Source of the DNA: G963708235 sp963708235
GTDB taxonomy: Bacteria; Actinomycetota; Acidimicrobiia; Spongiisociales; UBA5794
Direction: 5' to 3'
Length of the DNA stretch: 64,000 nt
Assembly (NCBI GenBank): GCA_963708235.1
Contig: OY970200.1
Location: 3,100,001-3,164,000 of the forward strand
The position numbers were made by a program, and so were the translations under genes. Below, one piece after another: positions 8,294-16,921 of this stretch (positions are counted from its first letter, which is position 1; every line of letters starts with the position of its first letter). The notes under the pieces are model-generated. The model was given only the letters and a program-made list of their open reading frames with translations. It ran no database searches and was not told where the DNA came from.

Positions 8294-9652
8294 TCAGCGC
8301 TGGAGGTCGGGGGCGGCTCCGGCATCGATGAGTTCGGCGGCTTCGGCGGCGCGGTGACGGCGCACCGCGCTGTCGGCGGCGGAGAGACCCATGGCCAGCA
8401 GCAGCACACACGTCGGCAGGAACTGGTCGAACGCCAACGCATCGAAGGTGGCGCCCCCTGCCAGCAGGGCGAAACCGGCGACGATCCCGGCGAACATCAA
8501 CAGGGATTCGGAGGACGTGGCATGGCGTCGCATCGAGATCATCCGCGCCAGCGACGAGATCATGAAGGTGAGGAACATCACCGTCCCCAGCACGCCGAGT
8601 TCCAGCAGGGTCAGGCTGTACGTGTTGTCGAACAGGTACACCAACGGGTCATTGGTCAGCCAGCCACGCCCGACAACCGGTTGCTCGGCGACGAGGTCCG
8701 GGAGGTCATCGAGACGATCGACGCGGGCGGTGACACTGCCGTCGTCGCTTGCGTTCCAGAACAGGTTGAGCGTGGACCTCGCCGCCGACGGCGACATGAC
8801 GGCCGCCGCCCCGAACACCAGCATGGCCACCAGCGCCAACGGGATGAAGTGGGGAAGTCGCCGGACCTGGAGCGCAACCACGGCAAACCCGGACACAAGG
8901 AGAACCACGAACCCGGTTCGCGCATCGACCACCATCATCGCGATCGCCAGCGGGGCGAGACTTGCCATCAGCCAGCGACGCCTGGCGGGACGTTCTTCGT
9001 CGATAAACATCAAGGCGACGAGGATGATGGCGATGGCGGCGACGCCGGACATGATGATGGGATGAGGAGCGGTCGATGTGGGTCGAAACAGACCAGAAAC
9101 CCGATAGTTGGCGGCTCGCTGAATCGAGTCGACCGCCAGCCCCGCCATTGACCAGATCCGCCAGTTCGAAACGACGTCCTGCCCGGCTCTCCATTCGTAC
9201 ATCGCCAACAGGGCTTGCCACGTCGTCATCACCACCACGACACGCAGCATCCGCAGTCCCCATCCACGCCAGCCGGCGATCCAGTAGGCCGAGAGGAACA
9301 ACCCCGTGTAGAGGGCGAACAGCATCAGGCCGCGCTCGGCGCCGGCAGCCTGGTAGGCGTCGAAGCTCAGGCTGAGTCGGAACGGGGCGAACACCACGAC
9401 CAGCAGCAGTCCGAGGGCCGACGCTGCGGGAATGCCTCTGGGCCATGGGCGGGGGTCGGTGGCGATGGCCAGCGGCAGAAGGACGAGAACTATTGCCAGC
9501 AAGGCCTGCGAGGGGCGCACCGACATACCCACCGGCAGGATGAACTGATCAGGGATAGCCCGGTTGAGTACAACCCAGACCACCAAGGTCCACGCGATGA
9601 GTCGCCAGAATCCCCGGATCTCATCCGTCGGGTGATCGAGCATGGTTGTCAT
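8294..9652 (-). CDS. Wzy-like O-antigen/exopolysaccharide polymerase
   Basis: About 452 residues with roughly eleven to twelve hydrophobic segments and a large hydrophilic loop (around residues 285-335) before the last membrane helices. This is the topology of O-antigen polymerases and ligases (Wzy_C / PF04932). The loop and flanks contain DDGSVTARVDRL and VVGRGWLTNDPL; a 'GxG' turn followed by aromatic and acidic residues is common in the family. It would polymerise lipid-linked repeat units on the outer face of the membrane. I prefer ATG 9652, but GTG 9664 and ATG 9643 are in frame and no ribosome site decides between them. It is transcribed opposite to its neighbours and shares the 400-bp control region on its right. 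Confidence 0.8.
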   Translation of the reverse strand: MTTMLDHPTDEIRGFWRLIAWTLVVWVVLNRAIPDQFILPVGMSVRPSQALLAIVLVLLPLAIATDPRPWPRGIPAASALGLLLVVVFAPFRLSLSFDAYQAAGAERGLMLFALYTGLFLSAYWIAGWRGWGLRMLRVVVVMTTWQALLAMYEWRAGQDVVSNWRIWSMAGLAVDSIQRAANYRVSGLFRPTSTAPHPIIMSGVAAIAIILVALMFIDEERPARRRWLMASLAPLAIAMMVVDARTGFVVLLVSGFAVVALQVRRLPHFIPLALVAMLVFGAAAVMSPSAARSTLNLFWNASDDGSVTARVDRLDDLPDLVAEQPVVGRGWLTNDPLVYLFDNTYSLTLLELGVLGTVMFLTFMISSLARMISMRRHATSSESLLMFAGIVAGFALLAGGATFDALAFDQFLPTCVLLLAMGLSAADSAVRRHRAAEAAELIDAGAAPDLQR

Positions 9653-10060
9653 CTGCGAACCCACTCACTCGCATCGAAGCGATCCCGGTTCCCCTTACCT
9701 GGGACCGATGGCGTCGCCTCAGCCGCGGTGCGAGACGTACCACCGCACTCGCCCGGAGGACGAGGAATCGCTGCCTTCGTCGCACTGCGGCAGGTCGGGC
9801 GACATTCCAGGGAACCCACTGGTAGTGCTACTATACCCGACCTGAAAAGGTCGGCAAGGTGCGAGACGTATGATCGGTCGAAATAGTTCGATCGCCACAC
9901 TTGCGATCTCCCCCGGCACCGTACAATAACCCAGTCCGAACACTGGCATAATTATGGCAAAGTACATCCGGGTCCGTGCCGACGGTCGCTCCATGGGCGC
10001 TCGGGTGTGTGAGACGTGCTTCCACCGCCCGTCGTGCACCCGATCAGCGTGGTCCGAGAC
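9653..10060. promoter_or_regulatory. Divergent control region with repeats and AT-rich promoter-like elements
   Basis: This 408-bp interval lies between the Wzy-like gene (minus) and a GT2 gene (plus) and is markedly richer in A+T than its surroundings. It contains TACTAT (9830-9835), a hairpin CCGACC/GGTCGG (9837-9842 with 9849-9854), two copies of GGTGCGAGACGTA (starting near 9727 and 9858), GTACAATA near 9920 and the palindromic core ATAATTAT near 9948. These look like promoters plus a regulator binding site. No coding sequence was recognised. Confidence 0.45.
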
Positions 10061-11272
10061 ATGATCGGCCGGCTCATGTTGGCGGTGTCGCGGGCTCTCC
10101 TGACCTGGACGGTCCCCACCGCCGTCTACCTGTTCGTACTGGCCAAGGCTTCGGAGCGGTTCCGGCTGCCGACGCCTGGCGGCGACCCCAACCATCGGCC
10201 GGCCGTCCGGGTGGTCATCCCCGCCCACGACGAGCACCCGGTGATCGCCGCCTGTCTCGATGCGGTTGCGGCGTTCGGGAGGGAGGGCTGGGCTCCTGAC
10301 GTCGTCGTCATCGCCGACAACTGCCAGGACGCCACCGCCGATATCGCCAGGGGCCGCGGCGCCACCGTCCTGGAACGCCACGACGCTGCGCACCCGGGCA
10401 AGGGACATGCGCTGCAATGGGCGTTCCAGCAGCCCGCCGTGCTCGATGGCGCCGACGTCGTGTTCCTCATCGACGCCGACACCCTGCCGGAACCCGATGC
10501 TCTCGATGCAGCCCTGGCACGACTGGCGGACGGTGCCGACATCGTGCAGGTGGCGCTGATCTCCCGTGGGGCGGGCCGCGATGACCGATCGGCGATGAAC
10601 TGGTGGACCACCACGCTGATGGGGAGGGTGCGGCCCCGAGGTCTCAACCATCTCGGGTTCCCGGCACGTCTCCAGGGTGCCGGGATGGCGTTCCGCACCG
10701 ACGTGCTGCGTACGACGGGATGGCCGACGGTGGGGATCTCCGAGGACCTCTTCGCCACCATGCATTTCCTCGACAAGGGTTACCGGCTGCTCTACACCGA
10801 CCGCGCCGTCGTGTGGGCGCGCTCACCGGAGACCGATGCCGCCGCCCGCACACAGCGGCTCAGGTGGGAGTCGGGAAAGCTGCTGGCGCTGCAAAGGTTG
10901 CCGCAGCTCCTGGTCGCGGCAGCTCGCAGGCGAAGCCCTGAGCACGCCGCCCTCGCCGTACACGTGGCGGTGCCGCCGACCACGGTCCACGCCGCACTGC
11001 TGGTCAGCGGTGTCGGCCTGGCCAAACTTGCCGGTCGATCCGGACGACGCGACGTCATCCTCGGCCTGGTCGGAACGGCGGCGCTGGCCGTCTATCTCCG
11101 AGAGGGCCTCCGACTGATGGAAGACGACGAGATGGCACGCCGCGCCGCCCTCGCCGCACCCCGCTTCGCCCGCTGGAAGATCGGTGTGCAGATCGAGGCG
11201 CTCCGCCGTTTCCGCGGTCTCGGATGGGAGCGCACGCCACGAGACACCATGGACACGGAACCTGCCGGATGA
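10061..11272 (+). CDS. Membrane-associated family 2 glycosyltransferase
   Basis: About 403 residues. A membrane segment (about residues 5-30) precedes a GT-A domain with VVIPAHDE, a nucleotide-binding VVVIADNCQD, the metal-binding FLIDADTLPEP and a QxxRW-type acceptor motif (QRLRWESGK). The QxxRW motif is shared with processive enzymes such as N-acetylglucosaminyltransferases and cellulose or hyaluronan synthases. Two further hydrophobic stretches near residues 300-360 complete a membrane-embedded topology. GTG 10016 is an alternative in-frame start; ATG 10061 was preferred because the extra 15 residues look unrelated to the family. The donor sugar cannot be told from sequence. Confidence 0.82.
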   Translation: MIGRLMLAVSRALLTWTVPTAVYLFVLAKASERFRLPTPGGDPNHRPAVRVVIPAHDEHPVIAACLDAVAAFGREGWAPDVVVIADNCQDATADIARGRGATVLERHDAAHPGKGHALQWAFQQPAVLDGADVVFLIDADTLPEPDALDAALARLADGADIVQVALISRGAGRDDRSAMNWWTTTLMGRVRPRGLNHLGFPARLQGAGMAFRTDVLRTTGWPTVGISEDLFATMHFLDKGYRLLYTDRAVVWARSPETDAAARTQRLRWESGKLLALQRLPQLLVAAARRRSPEHAALAVHVAVPPTTVHAALLVSGVGLAKLAGRSGRRDVILGLVGTAALAVYLREGLRLMEDDEMARRAALAAPRFARWKIGVQIEALRRFRGLGWERTPRDTMDTEPAG

Positions 11273-11351
11273 CCAGACCTTCCCACTCCAAGCTGGATGT
11301 CGTGAGCTTCGGAACGATCCCGGTCGGCAGCGATGCAGCGGAGACGGTGCG

Positions 11352-12542
11352 GTGATCCGCTCCCTCGTGATCACTCTCAATGGGGCGACACCGGCAAGCG
11401 GTGGAGCCGGAATGCGGAACGCCCAGACCGTGCGCTCACTGGCACGGTACGGACCGGTCGATGTCATCTCACTCGGAGTGACCGACCCGGGTGCGACCCC
11501 CGACGCCGACATCACCGTCGAATGGACATGGGACGAGCTCGCTCGTGACCGGCGGCAGATCGACCGGATCAAGGCGCGCGCCTGGCCCGTCCTCCCCGGA
11601 AACCACTGGCGGCAGAACATCTACCTCTCCCGAGCCGCCCTCGCTGACACCGCCCGACTCGCCCTCACCCGGAACCACGATCTCGTGGTGGCCTCGGCAT
11701 GGCAGACCGGACCCTATGCGCAGCGAGCAAGACGCTCGGCGAGGCTCGTGTTCGACACCCACAACATCGAAGCCGAACTGCTCCCCGCCATCACACCCTC
11801 GGCGGCCGGCCGCAAACAGGCGATGTTGCAACGGATCGACCGCCGGCGTGTGGTCACCATCGAGCGTTCCCTCGGAAACCGCGCAGATCAGGTGTGGACG
11901 TGTAGCGACGACGACAGCCGCCTGTGGCGCCGGATCCACGGCGCCGGGGCACAGCTTCAGATGGTTCCCAACACCGTCGCCGTAGCGGAAGCGCTTCCCG
12001 CCGAGCGTCGACCGTACCGGATGCTGCTCACGGGCACCTTCTCCTACCCGCCGAACATCGCGGCAGCACGGGAACTGGTCGACGACATCCTGCCGGCGGT
12101 CCGTGCGCAGGTTCCGGATGCCACCGTCGAGCTTGTGGGCAGGGAGCCCGGTCCGAAGGTCACCGGTCTCGCCGGAGCGACCGTGACCGTGGTCGGTCCG
12201 GTGCCCGAGATGGCCCCGCATCTCGCCCAGGCATCGGTGATGGTGGTCCCGCTCCGCAGCGGCGGCGGCACCCGGCTCAAGATCCTCGAGGCGATGGCCG
12301 CCGACCTCCCCGTGGTCAGCACCAGCAAGGGCGTGGAGGGAATCACGGCGACCCCGGGTGAGCACTTCCTCGTCGGCGAGACCCCCGGCGAGATCGCTGA
12401 TGCCGTGGTGCGACTGTTCAAGGAACCTGCGCTGGCAGCACGCCTGACCACCGCCGCCCGGGATCTGGTGATCGACCGGTACGGTGAAGGGGCACTCGAC
12501 CGAGCCGTGGACGATGCACTCGATCGTCTGGAGGTCCTCTGA
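11352..12542 (+). CDS. Family 4-type (GT-B) glycosyltransferase
   Basis: A 396-residue soluble GT-B enzyme. The N-terminal half contains FDTHNIEAELLP, a His-Asn-Ile motif common in this subgroup. The C-terminal half carries GTFSYPPNIAAAREL, VELVGREPGP and PLRSGGGTRLKILEAMA, which includes the conserved Glu that contacts the donor nucleotide. The GTG at 11352 follows a GGAG ribosome-binding site by about 8 bases; the frame is open further upstream but the added residues look random. The stop overlaps the next ATG (ATGA), so it is coupled to the sulfotransferase. It probably adds one sugar to the lipid-linked repeat unit. Confidence 0.85.
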   Translation: MIRSLVITLNGATPASGGAGMRNAQTVRSLARYGPVDVISLGVTDPGATPDADITVEWTWDELARDRRQIDRIKARAWPVLPGNHWRQNIYLSRAALADTARLALTRNHDLVVASAWQTGPYAQRARRSARLVFDTHNIEAELLPAITPSAAGRKQAMLQRIDRRRVVTIERSLGNRADQVWTCSDDDSRLWRRIHGAGAQLQMVPNTVAVAEALPAERRPYRMLLTGTFSYPPNIAAARELVDDILPAVRAQVPDATVELVGREPGPKVTGLAGATVTVVGPVPEMAPHLAQASVMVVPLRSGGGTRLKILEAMAADLPVVSTSKGVEGITATPGEHFLVGETPGEIADAVVRLFKEPALAARLTTAARDLVIDRYGEGALDRAVDDALDRLEVL

Positions 12543-13498
12543 TGGTCGACCCGATGCCCAACGCCTTCATCCTCGGCGTCGCCAAAGCCGGCACCTCGTC
12601 GCTGGCCCGATCACTGGGTGAGCACCCCGACGTGTTCGTGCCGGAGACCAAAGAGCCCAACTACTACCTGCTACGGCACGGGCCGCTCAACACGACAGGT
12701 GGAGGGTCCCCGAAGGCGGTGGCCTTCATGCTGCACCGATTCAGTGTGGGCGACCCTGACGACTACCACGCACTGTACGCCCCGGGCGCCACGGCGGCGT
12801 GGAGGATCGACGGATCGGTCCGTTATCTGTACCACCCCGAGGCGCTCGAATCGCTTGTGGCGGATCGTCCAGATTCCCGCCACATCGTGGTCATCCGCGA
12901 TCCCGCCGAGCGGGCCGTCTCCCACTGGCGAATGAACCGTCAGAACCATCTCGAACCGCTGTCGCTGGCGGATGCCCTCGCTGCCGAGGACGAACGGGTT
13001 GCCGGTGGGTGGGCCTGGGACTGGCACTACCGCCGGGTCGGGACCTACGCACCGCAACTGCGTCGCCTCTTCGGGCTGGTGCCGCGGCAAAACGTGCTCG
13101 TGCTGGGGTACGGCGACTTCGTCCGGGACCCGGAGACCACGGTCGATGCCTGTTTCGCCCACCTCGGCGTCCCGCCACATCCGGTCGGGCTCGGTCACCG
13201 TCTGATGGCGCCATCCGAGCCGCGTTGGGCTCTCCTGGACCGGCTCATCGAGCATCCGACCAAGGTGCGGACCGCGATCCGGAAGCTTCCCGGGGGACCC
13301 CGCTTCGTCGACTGGCTGCGCTCGCACAACTCGCGACCACCGGCACCGATCGACTCCGCCGTCGTGGATGATCTCCGCCGCTCGTTCGACGACGACCTCG
13401 GAGAGGTGGCGGCGCTGCTCGGGAGCGATCCCGAGAGCCTCAGCCGCAGCCTGTCGGTGCGCAGATCACCGGCGTCAGCCGGGGAGACCTCGCCGTGA
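12542..13498 (+). CDS. PAPS-dependent sulfotransferase family protein
   Basis: A 318-residue sulfotransferase-fold protein. Near the N terminus GVAKAGTSSLARSL is the 5'-phosphosulfate loop (GxxKxGTSSL) of PAPS enzymes. At about residues 115-132 VVIRDPAERAVSHW is the 3'-phosphate motif (RDPxxRxxSxW). KEPNYYL after the first motif is also typical of bacterial carbohydrate sulfotransferases. The enzyme would transfer sulfate from PAPS to a hydroxyl or amino group on the polysaccharide or a precursor. It overlaps the upstream glycosyltransferase by one base and the downstream DUF6473-like gene by four (GTGA), which argues for a joint function. No PAPS-synthesis genes are in the window. Confidence 0.85.
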   Translation: MVDPMPNAFILGVAKAGTSSLARSLGEHPDVFVPETKEPNYYLLRHGPLNTTGGGSPKAVAFMLHRFSVGDPDDYHALYAPGATAAWRIDGSVRYLYHPEALESLVADRPDSRHIVVIRDPAERAVSHWRMNRQNHLEPLSLADALAAEDERVAGGWAWDWHYRRVGTYAPQLRRLFGLVPRQNVLVLGYGDFVRDPETTVDACFAHLGVPPHPVGLGHRLMAPSEPRWALLDRLIEHPTKVRTAIRKLPGGPRFVDWLRSHNSRPPAPIDSAVVDDLRRSFDDDLGEVAALLGSDPESLSRSLSVRRSPASAGETSP

Positions 13499-14424
13499 CC
13501 GCAACCCATCACCCCGGGTATCAGCGGCGCGACTTCGAGGTGGTCGACTATCAGGAGTACCTCCACGAACCCAGCGGCTTGTATTTCCGCGGCCCGTCCC
13601 CACCGCTCGAACACGGCGGGCGGATCTCGTTCCTCGGCGCCGCCCAGACCTTCGGGTGCTTCACCGATACACCGTTCCCCAGCCTGGTCGGGGATGCGCT
13701 CGATACGACGGTGCTCAACCTCGGCTACGGAGGCGCCGGTCCCCGGTTCTACCTGGAGCACCCGACGCTGATCGACGAGATCAACGGCGGAACCGCCGCC
13801 GTGGTCCAGGTGATGTCGGGACGCAGCGAGGACAACCGGCTGTATGTGTCCGGTGGTCTCGAGTACCTGCGCCGCCGGTCGGATGGCGCCCGGGTGGGGG
13901 CCGGGAACGCATATGCGGCCCTCGCCGGAGGCTACGACGCCGCCACCGGGAAACCCCGGAACCGTCAGGTGCGCCGCATCACTTCACGGCTCGGACGTCG
14001 CCGGCTCCGTTCGGTGGTCGCCGAGACCCAGCGCAACTGGCTGGCGAGCTACCACCGGTTGTTCGAAGCGATCACCGTGCCGACGGTCCTGCTGTGGTTC
14101 GCCACCCGCAGACCGGAGGATCATGTGGTCGGCTACCGCTCGGGCGGCCAGTTGCTCGGCGAGTTCCCCCAGTTGGTGACCGGAGACATGGTGGATGACG
14201 TGCGCCGCTCCGCCGACCGCTATGTCGCCGTGGTCACCGACGAGGGGTTGCCCCAACCGTTGTTGAGCCGCTTCGACGGGTCCCCGGTAACGGTCGATCC
14301 GAGCAACGATCGCCCGGATCTGGGTGGCGAGGTCTGGTCGCACAATCGCTACTACCCGTCGCCGGAGATGCATCGCCGTGCCGCCGATGCGATTGCGCCG
14401 GTCCTCGCCGAGCTGTTGCGGTGA
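13495..14424 (+). CDS. DUF6473-like protein (SGNH-hydrolase-like fold)
   Basis: A 309-residue protein starting at GTG 13495 inside the sulfotransferase stop codon. Residues 20-95 (FRGPSPPLEHGGR, FLGAAQTFGCFTDTPFPSLV, VLNLGYGGAGPRFYL) match the pattern I know from DUF6473 proteins, which often sit beside sulfotransferases in marine bacteria. The order of strand-turn motifs (FLGA.QTF, NLGYGGAGP, VVQVMSGR, then a C-terminal YYPSPEMH with a His) resembles SGNH hydrolases, but the Gly-Asp-Ser of block I is replaced by Ala-Gln-Thr. It could be a non-classical esterase or acyltransferase, or a polysaccharide-binding partner of the sulfotransferase. The biochemical function is unknown. Confidence 0.7.
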   Translation: MTATHHPGYQRRDFEVVDYQEYLHEPSGLYFRGPSPPLEHGGRISFLGAAQTFGCFTDTPFPSLVGDALDTTVLNLGYGGAGPRFYLEHPTLIDEINGGTAAVVQVMSGRSEDNRLYVSGGLEYLRRRSDGARVGAGNAYAALAGGYDAATGKPRNRQVRRITSRLGRRRLRSVVAETQRNWLASYHRLFEAITVPTVLLWFATRRPEDHVVGYRSGGQLLGEFPQLVTGDMVDDVRRSADRYVAVVTDEGLPQPLLSRFDGSPVTVDPSNDRPDLGGEVWSHNRYYPSPEMHRRAADAIAPVLAELLR

Positions 14425-15944
14425 CCGACCCGAGTAGCGATCCGGGTGAGCATCAGTCTGACGACGAGCTCGCCGAGCACGTCGACATCGGGCGCGAATC
14501 GGTGGCCCGCAGCGCCAAGTGGAGCCTGATCAGCCTCATCTCGAAGCAGGGTGCCCGGATCGTCTTCACGATCGTGCTCGCTTCGATGCTCGGACCGGAG
14601 AACTTCGGGATCATCGCCCAGGCGACGATCTACCTCGCCTTCACCGGCGTCTTCCTCGATATCGGGCTGGGGGCGGCGCTGATCCAGCGCAAGACCCTCG
14701 ATCGAGCGGTCATCGGCACGGCCACCACCCTCAACCTGGCGGTGCTGAGCATGCTGGTCCTGGTCACGTTGGTCACCGCCGACTTCTGGGCAGGGTTCTT
14801 CGACACTCCCCAGCTTGCATCCGTGCTCCGGGTGCTGTCGACGACGTTCATCTTCAACGGTCTGGTCGTGGTCCCGGTGGCGATCCTCACCCGCCGCATG
14901 GAGTTCCGCCTGCTCGGTATCGCCGAAGTGGTCAGCACGTTGATCGGTGGCGCCGCCGCCATCGCCGCCGCCACTGCCGGCGCCGAATATTGGGCGCTGG
15001 TGGTCCAGACGCTCACCCGTGACGCCATCTATATGACGATCATCCTGGTCATCGCCGGTCGACCGGTGCTCGCCTGGTCACGTCAGGCACTCGCCAGCAT
15101 CTCGCGGATGAGCCGCAACGTGTTCGGGGGACAGCTCCTCAACTTCGGCAACCAGAACGCCGACAACTTCCTGATCGCCTGGCGGCTCGGCCCGACCGCG
15201 CTGGGCAACTACGGGCTCAGCTACCGGGTCCTGTTGCTACCGGTGCAGATCCTCGGTCAGACCGCAAACCGGCTCGTCTTCCCGATCTTCTCCCGCCTCC
15301 AGGACGACCCGTCCCGCCAGGCGCGCTACTACCTGGAGACCATCACCAGCCTTGCCCTTGTGGTGACGCCACTGATGGTGCTGGTGGCGCTGGCGGCTCC
15401 CAGTGCGGTTCCGCTTGTGTTCGGACCGGCCTGGGAGGCGGCCATCCAACCGATGCGAATCCTTGCAATGGGATCGATCCTCGCCGCACTGATGACGGTC
15501 AACTCTCCGGTGCTGCTCGCCATGGACCGCGCCGACTGGCTGTTCCGGTACTCGCTCGTCAACACCGCCGGTCTGGTCACCGGGTTTGCGGTGGGCCTCC
15601 GCTGGGGGATCGAAGGAGTCGCCTGGGCCTATCTGGTCGCCGGCATCCCGCTCGGATTCCTCCTGCTGTTCCTCACCGGCAAACTGATCCCCATCGGTCC
15701 ACACCGCTACCTCGCCGCACTGGCACCCGCCGCAACCGGTGCGGCGGCGATGGCCGCCACCTGGTGGCTGGTGGAACGGAGTCTGGGCGGACCCATCACG
15801 GGACTCGGCGAGATCGCGGTCGCCGCAGTCGCCGCTTCGGTGGCGTTCCTCGGAATCGTCGCCATCGGTTGGCGTGACGTGCTCAGGCGACAGATCGAGC
15901 TGGTTGCGGCGATGGCAGGCAGAAGGGCACCACCACCACCGTGA
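14421..15944 (+). CDS. Wzx-like oligosaccharide flippase (MOP superfamily)
   Basis: A 507-residue integral membrane protein with about fourteen hydrophobic segments and almost no large loops. The opening SAKWSLISLISKQGARIVF and ASMLGPENFGIIAQATIYLAF are characteristic of Polysacc_synt_3 flippases (PF13440), which export lipid-linked repeat units across the membrane. A basic-acidic mid-region (LLNFGNQNADNFLIAWRLG) is also typical. It begins at GTG 14421 within the stop of the DUF6473-like gene, so five genes from 11352 form one overlapped unit. With the Wzy-like gene it defines a Wzx/Wzy-dependent pathway. Confidence 0.9.
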   Translation: MTDPSSDPGEHQSDDELAEHVDIGRESVARSAKWSLISLISKQGARIVFTIVLASMLGPENFGIIAQATIYLAFTGVFLDIGLGAALIQRKTLDRAVIGTATTLNLAVLSMLVLVTLVTADFWAGFFDTPQLASVLRVLSTTFIFNGLVVVPVAILTRRMEFRLLGIAEVVSTLIGGAAAIAAATAGAEYWALVVQTLTRDAIYMTIILVIAGRPVLAWSRQALASISRMSRNVFGGQLLNFGNQNADNFLIAWRLGPTALGNYGLSYRVLLLPVQILGQTANRLVFPIFSRLQDDPSRQARYYLETITSLALVVTPLMVLVALAAPSAVPLVFGPAWEAAIQPMRILAMGSILAALMTVNSPVLLAMDRADWLFRYSLVNTAGLVTGFAVGLRWGIEGVAWAYLVAGIPLGFLLLFLTGKLIPIGPHRYLAALAPAATGAAAMAATWWLVERSLGGPITGLGEIAVAAVAASVAFLGIVAIGWRDVLRRQIELVAAMAGRRAPPPP

Positions 15945-15994
15945 CACCGACCTGTTCCGCCGTGGAAGTCATCGCCGACGAGATCGACCGGCCG

Positions 15995-16007
15995 TATACT
16001 TGCCGTG
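15995..16007 (+). promoter_or_regulatory. Candidate -10 box with possible leaderless start
   Basis: TATACT (15995-16000) is followed four bases later by GTG (16005), a spacing seen in leaderless transcripts of actinobacteria. No good -35 box is present 16-19 bases upstream. The region downstream folds into two GC-rich stems (around 16009-16042 and 16046-16069). Confidence 0.4.
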
Positions 16008-16142
16008 AGCAACGACCCTCCGGGTGGGCGGTCGGTTGCCGAAGAACGAGGGGCCGGGTCGTTCGGCGCACCCGACCCCCGGCGAACGGCTCCGACGACC
16101 TTCCCGGACAGACCGCACTCGACCGACGACGGCAAAAGGTGA
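16005..16142 (+). CDS. Possible leaderless small ORF (45 aa)
   Basis: GTG at 16005 opens a 46-codon frame ending in TGA at 16140-16142, just before the start of the one-TM protein gene. The predicted peptide is hydrophilic and rich in Pro, Arg and Asp, with no recognised motif. It could be a leader peptide, or the sequence may matter only as a structured RNA leader. Support is limited to its placement immediately downstream of a TATACT box. Confidence 0.25.
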   Translation: MSNDPPGGRSVAEERGAGSFGAPDPRRTAPTTFPDRPHSTDDGKR

Positions 16143-16155
16143 TGCGGCGTGATGG

Positions 16156-16887
16156 ATGAGGAAACGCCGAGAGACACTGCCCGGGGTACCTCCTGGCAAG
16201 GAGCCGAGGATCGCCTCGATCCGGTGGTGGGTGCAGCTCGACTCGCTCCTCGAAGCTCTGGAGAGCAATTCGTTCTCCGGCGCCGAGGTCCCCTCCCCTA
16301 CCATCACCGATCCGGAAACACCGGTTGCGGAAGCTCCACTGGCATCCTCTGCGCCCACGCCGCCGAGCTCCCGGCTCCCTGTCGATCCCCCACCTGCGGT
16401 CAACCCGGTGGGTGTCGCACCCGAGCCATCGCCCGTGGAGGCGCCGGAAGCCACCGGGGTCTCACCAAACCCGCGTGACCGCACCCGCCGCCTGGCCATC
16501 ATCGCCACGGTGGTGGTGGTCGCCACCGGGATCGCCTACCTCGTCGGATCGACCCTCGGCGGGCTTGTCGACGGCGGCGGGCCCTCGGTGGGTCAACTCG
16601 CCACCGAGAACAGCGGAGAGTTGGAGATCGTCAGCCATCGATTCGCCGGTGACGGGACCACCACCAGCGACTGGTTCAATCCGATCACCGAGTTTCGCGC
16701 CGTGTGGACCGAGGTTCCGACCGGGGATGTCACCGTGACCCTCGAGGACGACACCGAGACGGTGGTGACCATCACCCCGGAGGTCGACGGCGCCGAGCGT
16801 GTGTTCATACCGGCCGGCACCTACCGTCTCACGGTCCGCACCGATGGTCCGTGGGCACTCGACCTGGTCCGGGTCCTCGACGGCTGA
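16156..16887 (+). CDS. Single-pass membrane protein with Pro-rich cytoplasmic part, unknown function
   Basis: A 243-residue protein that I cannot assign to a family. Residues 1-110 are hydrophilic with a Pro/Ala/Ser-rich disordered tract (about 45-105). A single membrane helix follows at about 113-133 after the basic stop-transfer stretch RDRTRR, and the remaining 105 residues form a compact beta-rich outer domain ending in EVDGAERVFIPAGTYRLTV. The start is uncertain: ATG 16156 is used, with no strong ribosome site. It lies between the flippase and a converging GT4 gene. A role as membrane anchor or sensor for the surface polysaccharide is only a guess. Confidence 0.55.
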   Translation: MRKRRETLPGVPPGKEPRIASIRWWVQLDSLLEALESNSFSGAEVPSPTITDPETPVAEAPLASSAPTPPSSRLPVDPPPAVNPVGVAPEPSPVEAPEATGVSPNPRDRTRRLAIIATVVVVATGIAYLVGSTLGGLVDGGGPSVGQLATENSGELEIVSHRFAGDGTTTSDWFNPITEFRAVWTEVPTGDVTVTLEDDTETVVTITPEVDGAERVFIPAGTYRLTVRTDGPWALDLVRVLDG

Positions 16888-16921
16888 ACCGCCGGGCGTG
16901 ACCGCCACCAGAACGGGTGCG

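Noticed and set aside
7125..8411. 428-codon minus-strand open frame across the end of the Wzz-like gene and the following gap
   Set aside because: It overlaps a coding region with membrane topology on the other strand and shows no recognisable protein sequence.
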